Positions 24,072 to 35,733 of a stretch of DNA of 64,000 nucleotides are shown here, one piece after another. The stretch covers positions 182,388 to 246,387 of the forward strand of contig JBBPTG010000021.1 of assembly GCA_038093975.1 (NCBI GenBank), in the 5' to 3' direction. The DNA comes from Chalciporus piperatus (Eukaryota > Basidiomycota > Agaricomycetes > Boletales > Boletaceae). Under the pieces are notes generated by a model, which worked only from the letters and a program-made list of their open reading frames with translations, ran no database searches and was not told the origin of the DNA. The translations under genes were made by a program, and so were the position numbers. Within the stretch, counting starts at the first letter, position 1; the number at the start of each line of letters is the position of its first letter.

Positions 24072-25607
24072 CTACCGGGAGTAGTAACGGGCAGTCGGCT
24101 TCACCTTCAACCAGGTTTCATCCAACAGCTTGACGAGATCTTCGGAGAGAGGACCCTTCGTGCTGTATTCCGGTGTCATTCATTCAATGCCATCACACTA
24201 AAGGGATAGAATGCCTACCTCTCCTTCAGATTCGAGTCCAACTGGACGGGGTTACTCGCGCCAATGATCACACAATCCCCGTGCTTGGGGTCCAGTTTGC
24301 TGTGGTGCTGCAACCACCTAAAGGCAGCCTCTGAAAGGGGGATGTTATTCTTGTCCTGACCCCGTCGAGCAACGTCAGTTTCCTGCGGCGACAAACAGAA
24401 CCTCGTGGAGGAGAGTGCTCACCAGTGCGGCTTTCAGCTCCCTGAGAGCGGGCAACATCGGGGTATAGTTCGCTTGAAGGGATTTAGCGATGAAGGAGAC
24501 ATTTGGGTCCCATCGTCCACCGGGCTCTTGGGTATCGGCCTCGGACGAGATTCGTCCGGTGAGTGCGCCGCTTCTGTGATATACAAATGAGCAAGGGTGA
24601 TCAGAGGAGACATCAACGACGGGCACGTACGCGAGCGGACTGTATGCGTAGAATCGGATTCCAAAGTGCCTCAGGCAGGGGAACAACCTGTGAAGGGATC
24701 AGCTTCGATACCGCGGCCATACGGGTGAAAGGACGGACTCGGTTTCAACGTTACGCTCAATGCTGTTGTACAGACCTTGGTAAACCGTGGGTTGGATCCA
24801 ACCATGTTGCCTGGCGATGCACACCACTTCCGCGACCTTGCACACCAGTCGGCGTGAATCTGACACGAGTATGGACAGGACCTACCTCCCAGGAGTAGAA
24901 GTTACTCAACCCGAATTCCTCGCTGGAAGAGGAATGAGCAAAGGTTAGTTTTACGCAGAAACCGAGGAGCTCACAAGAGGCCTTCCTTGTAGAGCTCGTT
25001 CACCGCGCGGAGGGTCTCCTCAATCGGCGTAGCACGGTCTGGTGCGTGGAGGTAGAAAGTCTGGATCTTGACTTCTCCGAGAGACTTGACCGATGTTCGG
25101 AGGGACTCTTTGACCTTCTCCGCTGCGAGTCCACCAGGTTGGAAAGGAAGGACTCTGTAGTACATCCGGGAGTCAGTCACACGCAAAGGTTGGACGTTGA
25201 TTCTACGAAACGACGCACTTGGTGTCCACTGAAACTCCCTTCAGGTTCAACTGGCTAAGGAACTGTAGCACAGAGGGTGGTGAATCATGGATCTACATGG
25301 TCGATGTTGATCGATGCGTTTACTTACCACTTCAGATGTTCCACCCCCGTACACGCGGGAGGTGTCGATCTTGTCATTTCCATAGTTAACAAACAGATCC
25401 ACGAGTCTTTGGGCGTCTTCAACTTTGTTCACGCGCGCACCGATGGAGTCAGGGCCGACAAGACCGAACTGGGCTGCACCCTGTTCAAGTCAGCACAATA
25501 TGCCGTTGATCGCACAGATCGACACCATGGTAAGGTGAGCAACTTTGTGCTGGACGAGGATCTAGAAAATCGGGACGTACCAAAACAAGCTTGATACGGG
25601 TCGACAT
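24072..25607 (-). CDS. Aldo-keto reductase (AKR7/aflatoxin-aldehyde reductase-like)
   Basis: NADPH-dependent aldehyde reductase, 333 aa, TIM-barrel fold. Ten exons (minus order): 25607-25581, 25480-25328, 25262-25219, 25154-24975, 24922-24886, 24836-24739, 24687-24631, about 24573-24423, 24382-24219, 24162-24072. GAAQFGLVGPDS opens the barrel. KIDTSRVYGGGTSE carries the catalytic Asp and Tyr, and FYLHAPDRATPIEETL has the catalytic-site His. FGLSNFYSWEV, GWIQPTVYQGLYNSI, FYAYSPLA and VIIGASNPVQLDSN line the cofactor site. One acceptor (24570 or 24573) is undecided; both keep frame. No lesions. Confidence 0.87.
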
Positions 25608-25936
25608 GATGAGAGGCAGGTCCAAGCTTTCCGACGGAGCACCTCATCACGAACACGGGAGTTAAAATACACCACTCTGAGCTTTGTCATGGTTTTCCCG
25701 TGCCGTAAGTAGTTGTCATAGTTCTTATTTTACACTATAACGACACACACCTAATGGATTAATCGTAAGAATCCTGTCGAGAGTAGGATCAACCTCTAAT
25801 CGAGGTCAATCTCCGAGGTCAATCTCACGTACAGTATAGCGCTGACAAACTCGATGCGAACGACTGACTCACCAGCAGAACATCTAGTCAGTCAACTCAG
25901 ATGAGCACCATAGAAAACGACATCAAAAGGAAAACC
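25608..25936. other. Intergenic spacer
   Basis: 329 bp between two minus-strand genes: the promoter side of the aldo-keto reductase and the 3' flank of the 3-beta-HSD-like gene. Nothing further recognised. Confidence 0.35.
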
Positions 25937-27548
25937 TTAATTCAATGCAGTCACAGCCCTTAGATCCTCCAACCGCCCATTGACTCCCTTCTTGGCTTTA
26001 CTTCCCCCATTCGACGACGCCTTCTTGAACGTAAATCCAAAACTCACTCCACCTCCCAGTGAGCGTTCCTCGCCAGCCTTATCGCCCTTGAGGTATTCAT
26101 CCGCGGTCTTGCACAGGCCTTGCATACTCGTGTACGGTCCTTTGTATCCGAGACCTCCCTGAGCCGGAGAACGGCGAGCTCTAGAATCGTCGAATATCAA
26201 GTGTACCGACACGAGCGCGAAGATAGATGGTTGTAGATTGATGATATCTCCGGAAATGGTGGGTATTATTCTAGCAATTGCGCGTCCGATGAACGAAGAG
26301 GTTGAAAGGACTGCTTTGGAAACATAAAGAGTCGAGACGATTTGCGAGACTGCGAGCATCAATGTAGGTGGTACCAGTGGGAAGACAGTTTCGGGGTCTA
26401 ATGTGTTGAGCGCTGCGTAGGCATCACCGTAGGTGATTGGAGGTCCTGCATCCGTGACTGTGAACGCCTGACCGCCGATATCGGGATTTGAAGTGCCTCT
26501 TTCTAATTCTATGAGGCGCTGTTCGTAGCACAAGTGCGCGAGAGCGCAGTTCTCTACGTAGATGAATGAGTGTAGAATGTTTGGATTCCACGTTGGGTTG
26601 TTCTTCCGAACAAGATAAGCGCCGCAGAGAATGTCTCCACCAGGACCAAAGACCCCATTTCCCGGACGGAGGCACCCGGTCCTTAGTGTACGTGACCCGC
26701 TGGGAGACTTGTCCGCCGCACGGACTTCCTTCTCTGCGAGCAGCTTGGATACGGCGTAGTTGGAGAAGAAATGGTCATGTTGCTTCGGCAAGTGGTTGTC
26801 GTTGTCGTCGCGTACTTGGACGAAGAACTTTGGCTCCTTCTCCCATGGCCATAGCCAAAAACGTGTGCGGCGTACGGATACGGAAGCTGACGAGGTATAG
26901 ACGAGGGTGCTTGCGCTGATCTCCTTGGAGGCGTTGATCACATTAAGCGTCCCCTGGTGGTTCACTTTGGTTGAGCGCGAGAGGAGCTCGGGATGCCATT
27001 CATAGAACCGGATGTTGGCCGCGGTGTGAAAGACTGTGATCTCTGGATCCTCTTCAGCGTCTGTGGTGTCCGGCCAAGGAACCTTGAAGGCATTGAAAAC
27101 GGCGATCGTGTCCGAAACGTCGACCTGGAAGAATGCGACTTGCTTGGCAGCACCAGATAGCAAATCTGGGCGAGTTGGAGCGCGAATGTCGAGAATTCTG
27201 ATTCTTTTTGGATCCTCGCCACGCTCCAGCAGTTGGAGGACGATCCAGCCACCCAAGAAGCCCGCCTAGAAGATAACGTTTAGCCAATCAAGCCAAGGAG
27301 AGCACGACAACACTTACACCGCCAACGACGATATAGCGTCGACCAGTCTTGGGAGGAAGCAAGTCCTTGATCGAAATTGGGCTTCTCGAGAGCTCCTCTG
27401 CAGCTGCCAGCACACCTTTCGGCGTGAAACGAGACGGTGAGAGGGCTACGGCTTCGGGTGGAAGCTGACCGAGTTTCCTGTCGTTTAGGTAGCCATATAG
27501 AAAAAGTGAGGCGATGGCGAAGAACAAGCTGCACAACAAGGTCAACAT
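25937..27548 (-). CDS. Membrane-anchored NAD(P)-dependent sterol/3-beta-HSD-like dehydrogenase
   Basis: 519-aa short-chain (extended) dehydrogenase. Two exons, 27548-27318 and 27265-25937, join at VVGG/AGFLGGW, completing the GGxGFLG nucleotide-binding loop. An N-terminal transmembrane segment (LCSLFFAIASLFLYGYL) suggests an ER anchor. Catalytic Tyr-Lys is YAVSKLLAEK; the substrate-side motif is LRPGNGVFGPGGD. The C-terminal half has a second hydrophobic patch. The layout matches sterol-4-alpha-carboxylate 3-dehydrogenase (Erg26)-related enzymes, but the family is large in mushrooms, so a role in ergosterol synthesis is only one option. Confidence 0.8.
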
Positions 27549-27865
27549 CGGTAGCGGTTCGAATCACACCGCCAAGTTCCTACGAGTTGCACTCGGTCCA
27601 ATTCGTCGTTGAATTTGAGTGTAGTGTCACTACTACAAGTTTGGTACAAGTCTCCCGAAGAGGAAGCGGCCGGCTTGCTGCTGGCTCACAAAGACCTTCA
27701 TGACACTCGAAACCCTCGACCCACACTCGGAGTCATACGTGGTATAAATAACACACATACTACAGTATAACAACATCGGAATCCCCGTACGCAAATAGCA
27801 ACTCGGAACTCAGGAAACATTGGCTCCTTGGCAATCATCCGACAGAGCTCATCAGAGAGTATGGC
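27549..27865. other. Intergenic spacer
   Basis: 317 bp. TATAAATAAC near 27742 is promoter-like; on which strand it acts is unclear. No other signal. Confidence 0.35.
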
Positions 27866-30105
27866 TCAGTGGATACCTCGCCCGTTAGTACGAGTTCCTC
27901 GGGCTACGGACATAATGTTGGAGACCATTTTCCACGCAAAGAAAATGGGCCAAGCCATCCTTTGCCAAACACCACATTCCAGTTCGTGGAAGACACTCTC
28001 CTTCTGAAGGGCGATCACTAGCCACGAGGTGAACAAAGTGAAACCCAGAGCAGCCTCGACGTAGTGGGCGAGGGTCCCTTCGGTACCAGGGTTAATTTCT
28101 GCGACGTTCATGCTGAACACGTTCTGTCGAAGAGGTTAGGTTGCGGACATGATACACAGCAATGGCCTACAGATAGATAGGTTGCCGGGATGAAGATCAT
28201 TGTGAGATAAGCTATCTGGTGTAACAGTAAGCAGCATATAACAGGCAAGCAAAAGCAGACATACCTGCTTCATAGCGCTTGAATCCTGCATCGTTATCTT
28301 TGCTAACTCTTGCATAGCCTTGCTGTCCTCTATGCCCACAGTCGCGAACGCCTGAAAACAGGTGATAAGTAGGAGAGAATGAAAAAAAAAGTGGAGAACG
28401 TCGAAGGCGAACCAGGTGAATAACGTTCTGCAGTCGGTCAAATTGCAGTTCTCTTTGCCCGCTTAGTCTGTTGATCTCAGAGATAAGATTATCGGCCTCC
28501 CTGCGCAACAACTTGGCAGAATCGTCGCGTTCCTCCTGGGTAATCGAGGGTACGTTCATCGCAGGATTAGGAGTGTCTCTCACAAACTCGACAGACAACT
28601 GAAAATCACGGAGAAGTTGTTGGTAGTACAGGAGATGTGCCTGCAGCTTGTGCAACTCTCGAGTAAGTTTGATGTTGTTCTCTCTCAGGACATTCGATTC
28701 CTGGAAAAAATTGAACGAAAGTGCGCTCTGAGCGATAAATGACGTACGAGTGCGTTGATATATCGATATAGCACCTCAAACGCCTCGTCCCAGGCATACA
28801 ATGCATACCAGAGAATGGCAAGAAAGAGGAATGTGGTATCCTTGGACCGATGGAAGATTTTAGACCAGTAGACGCTCTCCCCGGTCCTCTGAACAAGCTG
28901 TTGGAGGCGTTTTGCAGATGTTCTCTGCAACTCTCCTCTGGGATGATAAGAAATGATGGTACTCGTCGTCGTTGTGCGGACCATATGTATGGCCAGTAAG
29001 TCCTGAAGCAGGATTTGGTTTTCTGGGAACGTTGAGATCTGAATTTGGGGAATCCAGGAAAGAGGGGATACGTACCGGGGAGAGAAAGAGGTGCTTGAGT
29101 GTCGATGATCTGTTCCTCCCCTGGGGGTGCACGTTACACAACTGTAGAAAGAAATCGAACAGAAACCCACCTGTGTATGGTAGCGATTTTTCGAGCAATA
29201 TGGCTTCCCATTCGTCATCATTGATGGGTCTCGTTCGTGTAATTTGCCGCTGATTTTTCATTGTACGAATAAAAGGGAGAATAACGGTTATGTCTAGCTA
29301 ATGTGAGTGGAATAAAGAAGTGCCTTTATATTTACTTACGATCTTCTCGAGCTTTGGGATCTTCTTGGTATCTCGACGGGATCCAATTGGCAGAAGACGC
29401 AAAGAAGAAGGGTTCCATATTGTATCTGGCGGGAATCAGACGATATCGTGAGGCATGCAATCTGTTGCACTTACCTTGTGCCCAATATTTGCAGAACAGG
29501 GAGTGTCATATCCTCGACAAAAAGTGCACGCACTCGTAGGTTCGAAGGGGGCTGTGGTGGGCCAGTTAGCTTAATTCCAGGAGCAAGTATACTGTACTAT
29601 ACTACTGTACTACTCACAGGTGTCCCCAATTCATTCCAAAATGCTTGCACGACAGTTGTGTCATCGTTACGAACAGTGCGCTCCCCTCCGATCGGCTCGA
29701 AATGCCCATCATGACGTACGTCTACTTTGTACACAGTGGACCGCTCGATACCGTTGCATTTCGTCAACATCTGGCTTCTATCCACCTGATCGCGCGTCCA
29801 ATTTCTGAACAGGTTTTGCGGGTATTGACCCCATTCCGACTTATCTGTCAGAACACCTGCTGGAGGTCGAACCTCGCTGGGATCCACATCAAAGTTCATC
29901 CATGGCCACGGCGCCGCAGGTGCTGCATGTCGGTATCTGCTCGAAAGGCAACGAGTTGTCTGCTAAGCGCCCAGTAGTAGGTGCACACAACATGAGCCGC
30001 CACTCACATTGGTGCCGGGACTTTATGTTGCTCAGAGAGACCCTCTTGAAAGTCTCCATTTCCACCGCTGGAAGGGTATTTGGCGTTGTCGACAGTTTTG
30101 CTCAT
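27866..30105 (-). CDS. CorA-like Mg2+ transporter family protein, copy A
   Basis: Multi-exon gene starting at ATG 30105 (MSKTVDNAKYPSSGGNGD) with first donor at 30008 and second exon 29936-29618 (YRHAAPAAPWPWMNFDVD). Later exons encode NLRVRALFVEDMTLPVLQ, EPFFFASSANWIPSRYQ, TIISYHPRGELQRTSAKR, LFLAILWYALYAWDEAFEVL and a coiled-coil (HKLQAHLLYYQQLLRDF). The C-terminal pair of helices follows AYLTMIF-PATYLS, then VFSMNVAEI and LGFTLFTSWLVIAL. The N-domain plus long helix plus two terminal helices is the CorA plan, but the pore GMN is SMN. Frames are open across all exons I traced. It is followed by a close paralogue 2.9 kb upstream on the same strand. Ion selectivity cannot be inferred. Confidence 0.75.
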
Positions 30106-30779
30106 CACCGAGGGCAAGGACGAAACGAAGAACCATCGCGCCCACAGCTTGCTTGCCACTACATGAAGCCCATTCCCCCATGTGCTATTGCCAAGCAAGT
30201 TCCCTCAGTGCGGGATTAAAATCAACCGTGCTATTTCAGGAATCAGGCTGCAAGGGCAAAGGTAAGTATATGTAAGTAGATCACTTTGGACTACGTATCA
30301 TCATGTATGACACTCAGGACTGATTGGCGCCGCATCTCACATGGTGCCACACGGACTGATATGGCTGGCCATGATGCATGATGTTGCAATTGACTCCAAG
30401 TTCAAACGTTCACATCGCGTGAGCAGGCTTTTCGGCGAGACCTGCCCAGCTTGGCAGGTCTCCCCTAGACAAACCAAAGAGTAGGGATGAAGACAGTCGT
30501 TCACCCTCCACTATGCAGCTGGGCCGACGTTGAACCAAAGAACCCACAGCAACATAAGTGAGACGAATCAACATGTACATACTCATGCAATCCAATAGTA
30601 CGTCCGAGATGCGGGTATATACACAGGATATCCCAAAGCTCAACCAGCTCGAGAATCGACGCGGAAAAATCCACCACTATATATATAAAACATATCTATC
30701 CTCTGATCCATCGGCGAATCACTAGAGGCTGGACCACGAGTGTTCGAGAATGGGACAGAAGAAGCTGAACACTGCAGTA
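30106..30779. other. Spacer between CorA-like paralogues
   Basis: 674 bp, the promoter side of copy A and the 3' flank of copy B. TATATATATAAAA near 30680 lies close to the end of copy B. No gene recognised. Confidence 0.4.
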
Positions 30780-33048
30780 TCAACGACGACGAGCCCAATT
30801 GGGACGCTCGGAAGGGAGCAGCAATTTGATTCCTCCGAATATTACCTGATAAACGAAGACCACCGGCCATGCAACGCGTCGAATGACCCCGCATCCTGGT
30901 GGGTGGAAGGCGCTTTCCGACTGAAGTGCGATGACTAGCCACGAGGTGAACAGAGTGAGAGCAAGGGTGGCCTCGACGTAGTGGGCGAGGCTCTCGTTGG
31001 TAGGAGGGTTGATTTCTCTGACGTTCATGCTGAACACGTTCTAACGGAGACATGAGCCTCGCCGGGATGAATTGTACATGCGACCTACTGATAAGAAACT
31101 CGCTGGTAAGAAAATCATGGTAAGATAAGCTATCTATCGGATGACGATGAGTAAGTTTCAAACGGTAAACGGAAGGTCAAACACACCTGCTTCATAGCAG
31201 CTGAGTCTTGCATGGTGGTCACCGCCAACCCTTGCATGGCTTTACTGTCCCTGATGTTGACAGTCGCGAATGCCTAGTGAAGTAGTGTGAGAAACCAGAA
31301 AGAGAATCGTCATCCAAAACGAACCAGATGTATAACATTTTGCAGTCGATCTGACAACATCTCCCTCTGCCCACTTAATCTCTCGATCTCAGACATGAGA
31401 TTGTTAGCCTCCTTGAGCAGGAGTTCTCGAGAGTCATTACGTTCTGTCTCGCTAGCCGCGAGAACGCTCATCGCTGGGTTAGTCGTATCTCTAACGAATT
31501 CGACTGATTTCTTGAAATCTCGAAGGAGCTGCTGATAGTACAAAAGATGTGCTTGCAGTTTATGCAACTCTCTGGTGAGTTTAATGTCGTTGTCCTTGAG
31601 GACATCGGATTCCTGGTGAAAATAATCAATGCAATATGTGGCAAGAGAAATGCAGGCTGCCTACGAGTGCATTGATATAGCGATATAACACCTCGAAGGC
31701 CTCATCCCACGCATACAGTGCATACCAGAGAATCGCAAGAAAGAGGAACGTCGGGTCTTTGGACCTGGCGAAGATTTTCGACCAGTATACACTATCACCC
31801 GTCCTCTGAACAAGTAATTGGAGCCGCTTTGCAGACGTTCGCTGCAATTCTCCGCTTGGATGATAAGAGATTATCGTACTCGTCGTTGCGGTGCGGTGCA
31901 TATGTATGGACAGTAAATCTTGGAGTAGAATTTTGTTGCCTATACCCAAGAGAGATAAGTCGTCGTCAAGGCAAGCTCGGAGAAACACCTACCCGGTAAA
32001 AGAAGAGGCGCTTGGGTATCAATGATTTGTTTCTCGTCTGGAAAGTAGGTTATTAATGGGTGGAAGGAACCCAGGTCGACACTCACCTTTATAGGGTCGT
32101 CGTTCGTCCAATAACTCATCCAACTCAGTGGGGGCAAAACTTCTGGCTCGCATTAATTTTGAGCGTTCGATCGGTCTTTGATTTTTCATTGTGCGGATGA
32201 AAGGCAGTACAACGGTGATATCTGCGAAGTATGAGTTGAGGGGTGTGGGTGAACAATGACAACTCACGATCTTCTGTAGGCTTGGGGTCCTCTTGGTACC
32301 GAGAGGGTATCCAATTTGCAGATGACGCAAAGAAGAAAGGTTCGACAATGTATCTAGCTAGATTGAGAATTCTGCCGCGCCACACCACACCACAGACGGT
32401 GAATCACTTACTTTGTTCCCAAGATCTGCAGAACAGGTCGCGTCATGTTCTCAACAAACAGGGCTCGAACTCGAACGTTTTGAGGTGGCTGTTGTTGAAG
32501 CTCTCAGTTCATGCTCAGATTTACAACGCAATTATGACTCACATCCTGAGACAAGTGCTCCCAATACCCTCTCGAATTCGTAACGTGAATGGTGCGATCC
32601 TCTTCCGTTCTGTCGAACTTTCCATCACGAAATACGTCCACAAGGTGGACGTAGCAGGGCTCCGTGTTGTTGCATTCCTTTAGCATTTTACATCTCTCCA
32701 CCTGCTCTCGCGTCCAGTTGCCGAACAGGCTTTGAGGGTAATGACTCCACTCTGGGTCCACTCCGATGTTCCCAGGTGGAAGCGGTCGTACTTCGCTGTT
32801 GTCCACATCGAAATTCATCCATGGCCAGGGTGCTGAGGGCGCTGCATGACGGTATCTGAGAGAGCAACGAGTTTTCGGGTTGAGAGTGGCGTTGAGAGGA
32901 AAGGTTTATCACCCGCCACTCACATTGGCGCTGGAACTTTGGGAAGTTCTGAGACATCTTTTTGTAGGTCTTCTCTGTACTGGTCGCCGCTGAAATGAGA
33001 AGTGGGACTCTGCGGTTCTAGGACGTCGATGATGATTTCGTCGCTCAT
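30780..33048 (-). CDS. CorA-like Mg2+ transporter family protein, copy B
   Basis: Paralogue of the gene at 27866-30105 with the same exon order. Start ATG 33048 (MSDEIIIDVLEPQSPTSHF), then PAPI/YRHAAPSAPWPWMNFDVD, EPFFFASSANWIPSRYQ, TIISYHPSGELQRTSAKR, LFLAILWYALYAWDEAFEVL, HKLQAHLLYYQQLLRDF, VFSMNVREI and LALTLFTSWLVIAL, and a basic tail ending at 30780. The middle and C-terminal exons are closer to copy A than the N-terminus is. SMN again replaces GMN. The pair arose by tandem duplication; both copies look intact. Confidence 0.75.
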
Positions 33049-33753
33049 CGTTGAGGGGGAAAGTGAGGGTTAACGTTGTGGTGGGCGCGCCCACGGGCCA
33101 CTGCACATAAAAACTTAGGCGCCTTTCTTGTCAAGTCGCGGCATCTAAACAACACCGGCCCAATTTCGTAACTAGGGGTATGCGAACAAGAACAATCAGG
33201 TCCAGGCATACACGCTGTAACTTGTGAGCCTCTTCTGTGCGCATTGTGGGGGTCGAAATGGACCGGGGCTGGAGATGCCTGTGATGCATTGAAAACTCCC
33301 TCCAAAATGTAGTTGCCAGGTCTTCTTGAAAATATTTCAGACTGGCAGACATGCTCAGGCTGTGTTGTCCGTTGGCAAAATAACAATAGCCCTCCGGGCG
33401 CTCCTGGACCCCCCAGTCCTTTCCCACGATGTTGTGTGCAGTCTTGGTGAAGTGCGGACTCGTATACATGTCCACTTTTTCGATAGCACGCTATTACGGA
33501 CACGTATTGTACGAGTAAATGTGCGATGTAGCTAGTCCCACGTCATTCGCAGATGCCTTTCCACTGTGTCCCGAACCGCCGTCGTTAGAGCTCCTGGCGT
33601 GTAATCGATACACGCTACCAGTACAGACCCGAAACGCTCCGAATCTGGCCATCTAGCCATTCGTTACTTCAAGCAAGAGGACAGCAACTCAGATGCTTAC
33701 CGGTGATGAATTTCCCTGAAACGATTTCGAAAAGTTTCTAAGGTGAACGCTCT
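33049..33753. other. Region without recognised gene
   Basis: 705 bp upstream of CorA copy B. A 152-codon minus-strand frame crosses it but has no family motif and scrambled composition; I do not call it a gene. It probably contains the copy B promoter. Confidence 0.4.
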
Positions 33754-33758
33754 CACGA

Positions 33759-34276
33759 TGTTACGGTTCATTATGCTCATCTCACCTTCACAGACATTCT
33801 TTGGACTTCAACGTTTCGTTCCATTTGATCTTATCTAAATCTCTCTCATCTTATCTTTCAGACACGTGCTCATTCACTTTCACCCTTCGCACGGTCGCCC
33901 CTTATGGTTATATTCATTCTCACGCACTGCCTTACCTTGACAGTTAATCTCCGTGCTGCGCATGGCTATACCACAGCCTTTCACCTCATGTACTTCATTT
34001 CCGCTATCTCGGCTATGCTTCACAGCCTCCTTTTCTCGCTTCTATTCTCATGGGTTCAGGATTACCCCTTATTTAGTTATAGTACATACAAACATGTACA
34101 AACACATAGGATAGTATATAAACCCCAAGGAACTGCTGGTAACCCCAGCTTAGTTCACTTGGTCTTTTCCCAAGACTCAACCATCCTATCTCAGTTGTTC
34201 TCCATTCTCTTCTTCTAAACCGCTTCACTTGGCGATAGTGTAGACCTGATCTCAATACAAGTTTTGGGTTGTTTCA
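33759..34276 (+). mobile_element. Solo LTR 1 (518 bp) with target duplication CACGA
   Basis: Starts TGTTACGG and ends GTTTCA. It is flanked by CACGA at 33754-33758 and CACGA at 34277-34281, a 5-bp duplication typical of LTR-retrotransposon integration. A second copy at 50872-51389 has the same length and ends. It contains a TATA-like AGTATATAAACC and pyrimidine-rich U5-like end. No internal retroelement sequence adjoins, so it formed by LTR-LTR recombination. It is not the LTR of the gypsy element at 36517, which starts TGTTACGATCAC. Confidence 0.9.
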
Positions 34277-34281
34277 CACGA

Positions 34282-34734
34282 TGGCCAGATCAGTGCTGTC
34301 GATGAGTAGGAAACCATTCGGCAGGTTAGCCAACACTTCCACTGTATGTGCAGTCAGTTATGCCAATCGCAAACTGTGTCAAGACAGACCTAGTTTGTGA
34401 CGTAGTGCAGGCCCGGGTGCGTTGTCGATGGTGTTGCTGATGACGATGACTGAACATACCAGCACCGGATTCGTATTGCAACGCTCGACTGTTGCAGTAT
34501 TTGTTAGTGCCATGGATGCCAGCACAGATGGTTACTTACGGAGCAAAAAGTCATCAGGGAAAACCTCCCCTGGATAATTGCATAGAATTGTAGATAATCT
34601 CAGCTAATACTTTTGAAATTTTCGAAAAAAAAACTTGAAATTTCATGAATTATCTGGAATTTGACCACCCCTGACTATGTATTTGTTGATATTTTATGAT
34701 AATTCATGATGATTATATAGATAATTTTACCCTT
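34282..34734. other. AT-rich noncoding region
   Basis: Contains poly-A tracts and diffuse AT-rich sequence leading into the minisatellite. No gene seen. Confidence 0.35.
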
Positions 34735-35460
34735 GTAGTAGAGTGTACAGAAAGTGTACAAAAAGCGTACTAAGTGTAGTCAAGATTGTATTAGGATTGA
34801 GTGTAGCTCAAGTGTATAAAAGAGTGGAGTGAAAGTGTAGTTAAAAGTGTGGGAAAGTGTACTGTGATTGAGTGTAGCTAAAGTGTACAAAAAAGCGTAG
34901 TGAAAGTGTAGGCAAGAGTGTGGGAAAGTGTAACTAGATTGAGTGTACTAAAGAGTACAAAAAAGCGTAGTGAAAGTGTAGTTACAAGTGTGGGAAAGTG
35001 TATTGTGATAGAGTGTAGCTAAAGTGTACATAAAAGTGTAGTCAAGAGTGAGGATAAATGAGTGTAGCTAAAGTGTGCAAAAAAGCGTACTCAAAGTGTA
35101 GTTAGCAATGTGGGAAAGTGTACTGTGATTGAGTGTAGCTAAAGTGTACAAAAAAGCGTACTGAAAGTGTAGTCAAGAGTGTATTAGCATTGAGTGTGGC
35201 TGTGTACCAAAAAAGCGTAGTGAAACTCTAATCAAATGAGTAGGACAGTGTAGCTAGATTGAGTGTAGCTAAAGTGTACAGAAAAGCGTACTAAAACTGT
35301 AGTCAAAAGTGTGGGAAAGAGTGTTGTGATTGAGTGTACCAAATGTGTACAATAAAGTGTACAAAAAGCGTTAGGACAAGTGTACTGGAAAGTGTAGTAA
35401 TCAGTCTATTTAAAGTGTACAAAAAAGCGTACACAAGTGTACCAAAAGTGCAGTAGTTGT
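34735..35460. repeat. Degenerate GTGTA-rich minisatellite
   Basis: About 725 bp built of variants of the phrases GTGTAGCTAAAGTGTACAAAA, AGCGTAGTGAAAGTGTAG and AGTGTGGGAAAGTGTA, arranged in longer units of very roughly 60 bp with substitutions and small indels. The plus strand is strikingly poor in C. No ORF. The phrase AAGTGTGGGAAA also begins the neighbouring inverted repeat, so the two may belong to one element. Confidence 0.85.
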
Positions 35461-35519
35461 CTAGTGTAGGAAATCCTAATGAAATGTAGCCCCAATGTCC
35501 TAATGCTCGGACTTGACAA

Positions 35520-35732
35520 AAGTGTGGGAAATGAATTCGAGATTTAGGAGACTTTGCAAAACATATGGAAAATACAACATTGTGGCTTCCACATCATAGC
35601 TAGCAACACTCTAAGTTGTAGATCAGACAGATGGGTGTTGTCCTAGCTCACCTTTACCTGTGGAAGCCACAATGTTGTATTTTCCATATGTTTTGCAAAG
35701 TCTCCTAAATCTCGAATTCATTTCCCACACTT
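35520..35732. repeat. Perfect 74-bp inverted repeat with 65-bp spacer
   Basis: The arm 35520-35593 (begins AAGTGTGGGAAATGAATTCG) is the exact reverse complement of 35659-35732. The spacer 35594-35658 has no ORF. Arms could fold into a long hairpin or be terminal repeats of a small non-autonomous element. No clear target duplication was found at the outer edges. Confidence 0.9.
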
Positions 35733-35733
35733 C

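Noticed and set aside
33045..33503. 152-codon minus-strand frame
   Set aside because: No recognisable motif, overlaps the likely promoter of a CorA-like gene; probably chance.
34735..35460. CRISPR or telomeric array
   Set aside because: Eukaryotic sequence, no constant spacer structure, and units are not TTAGGG-like.
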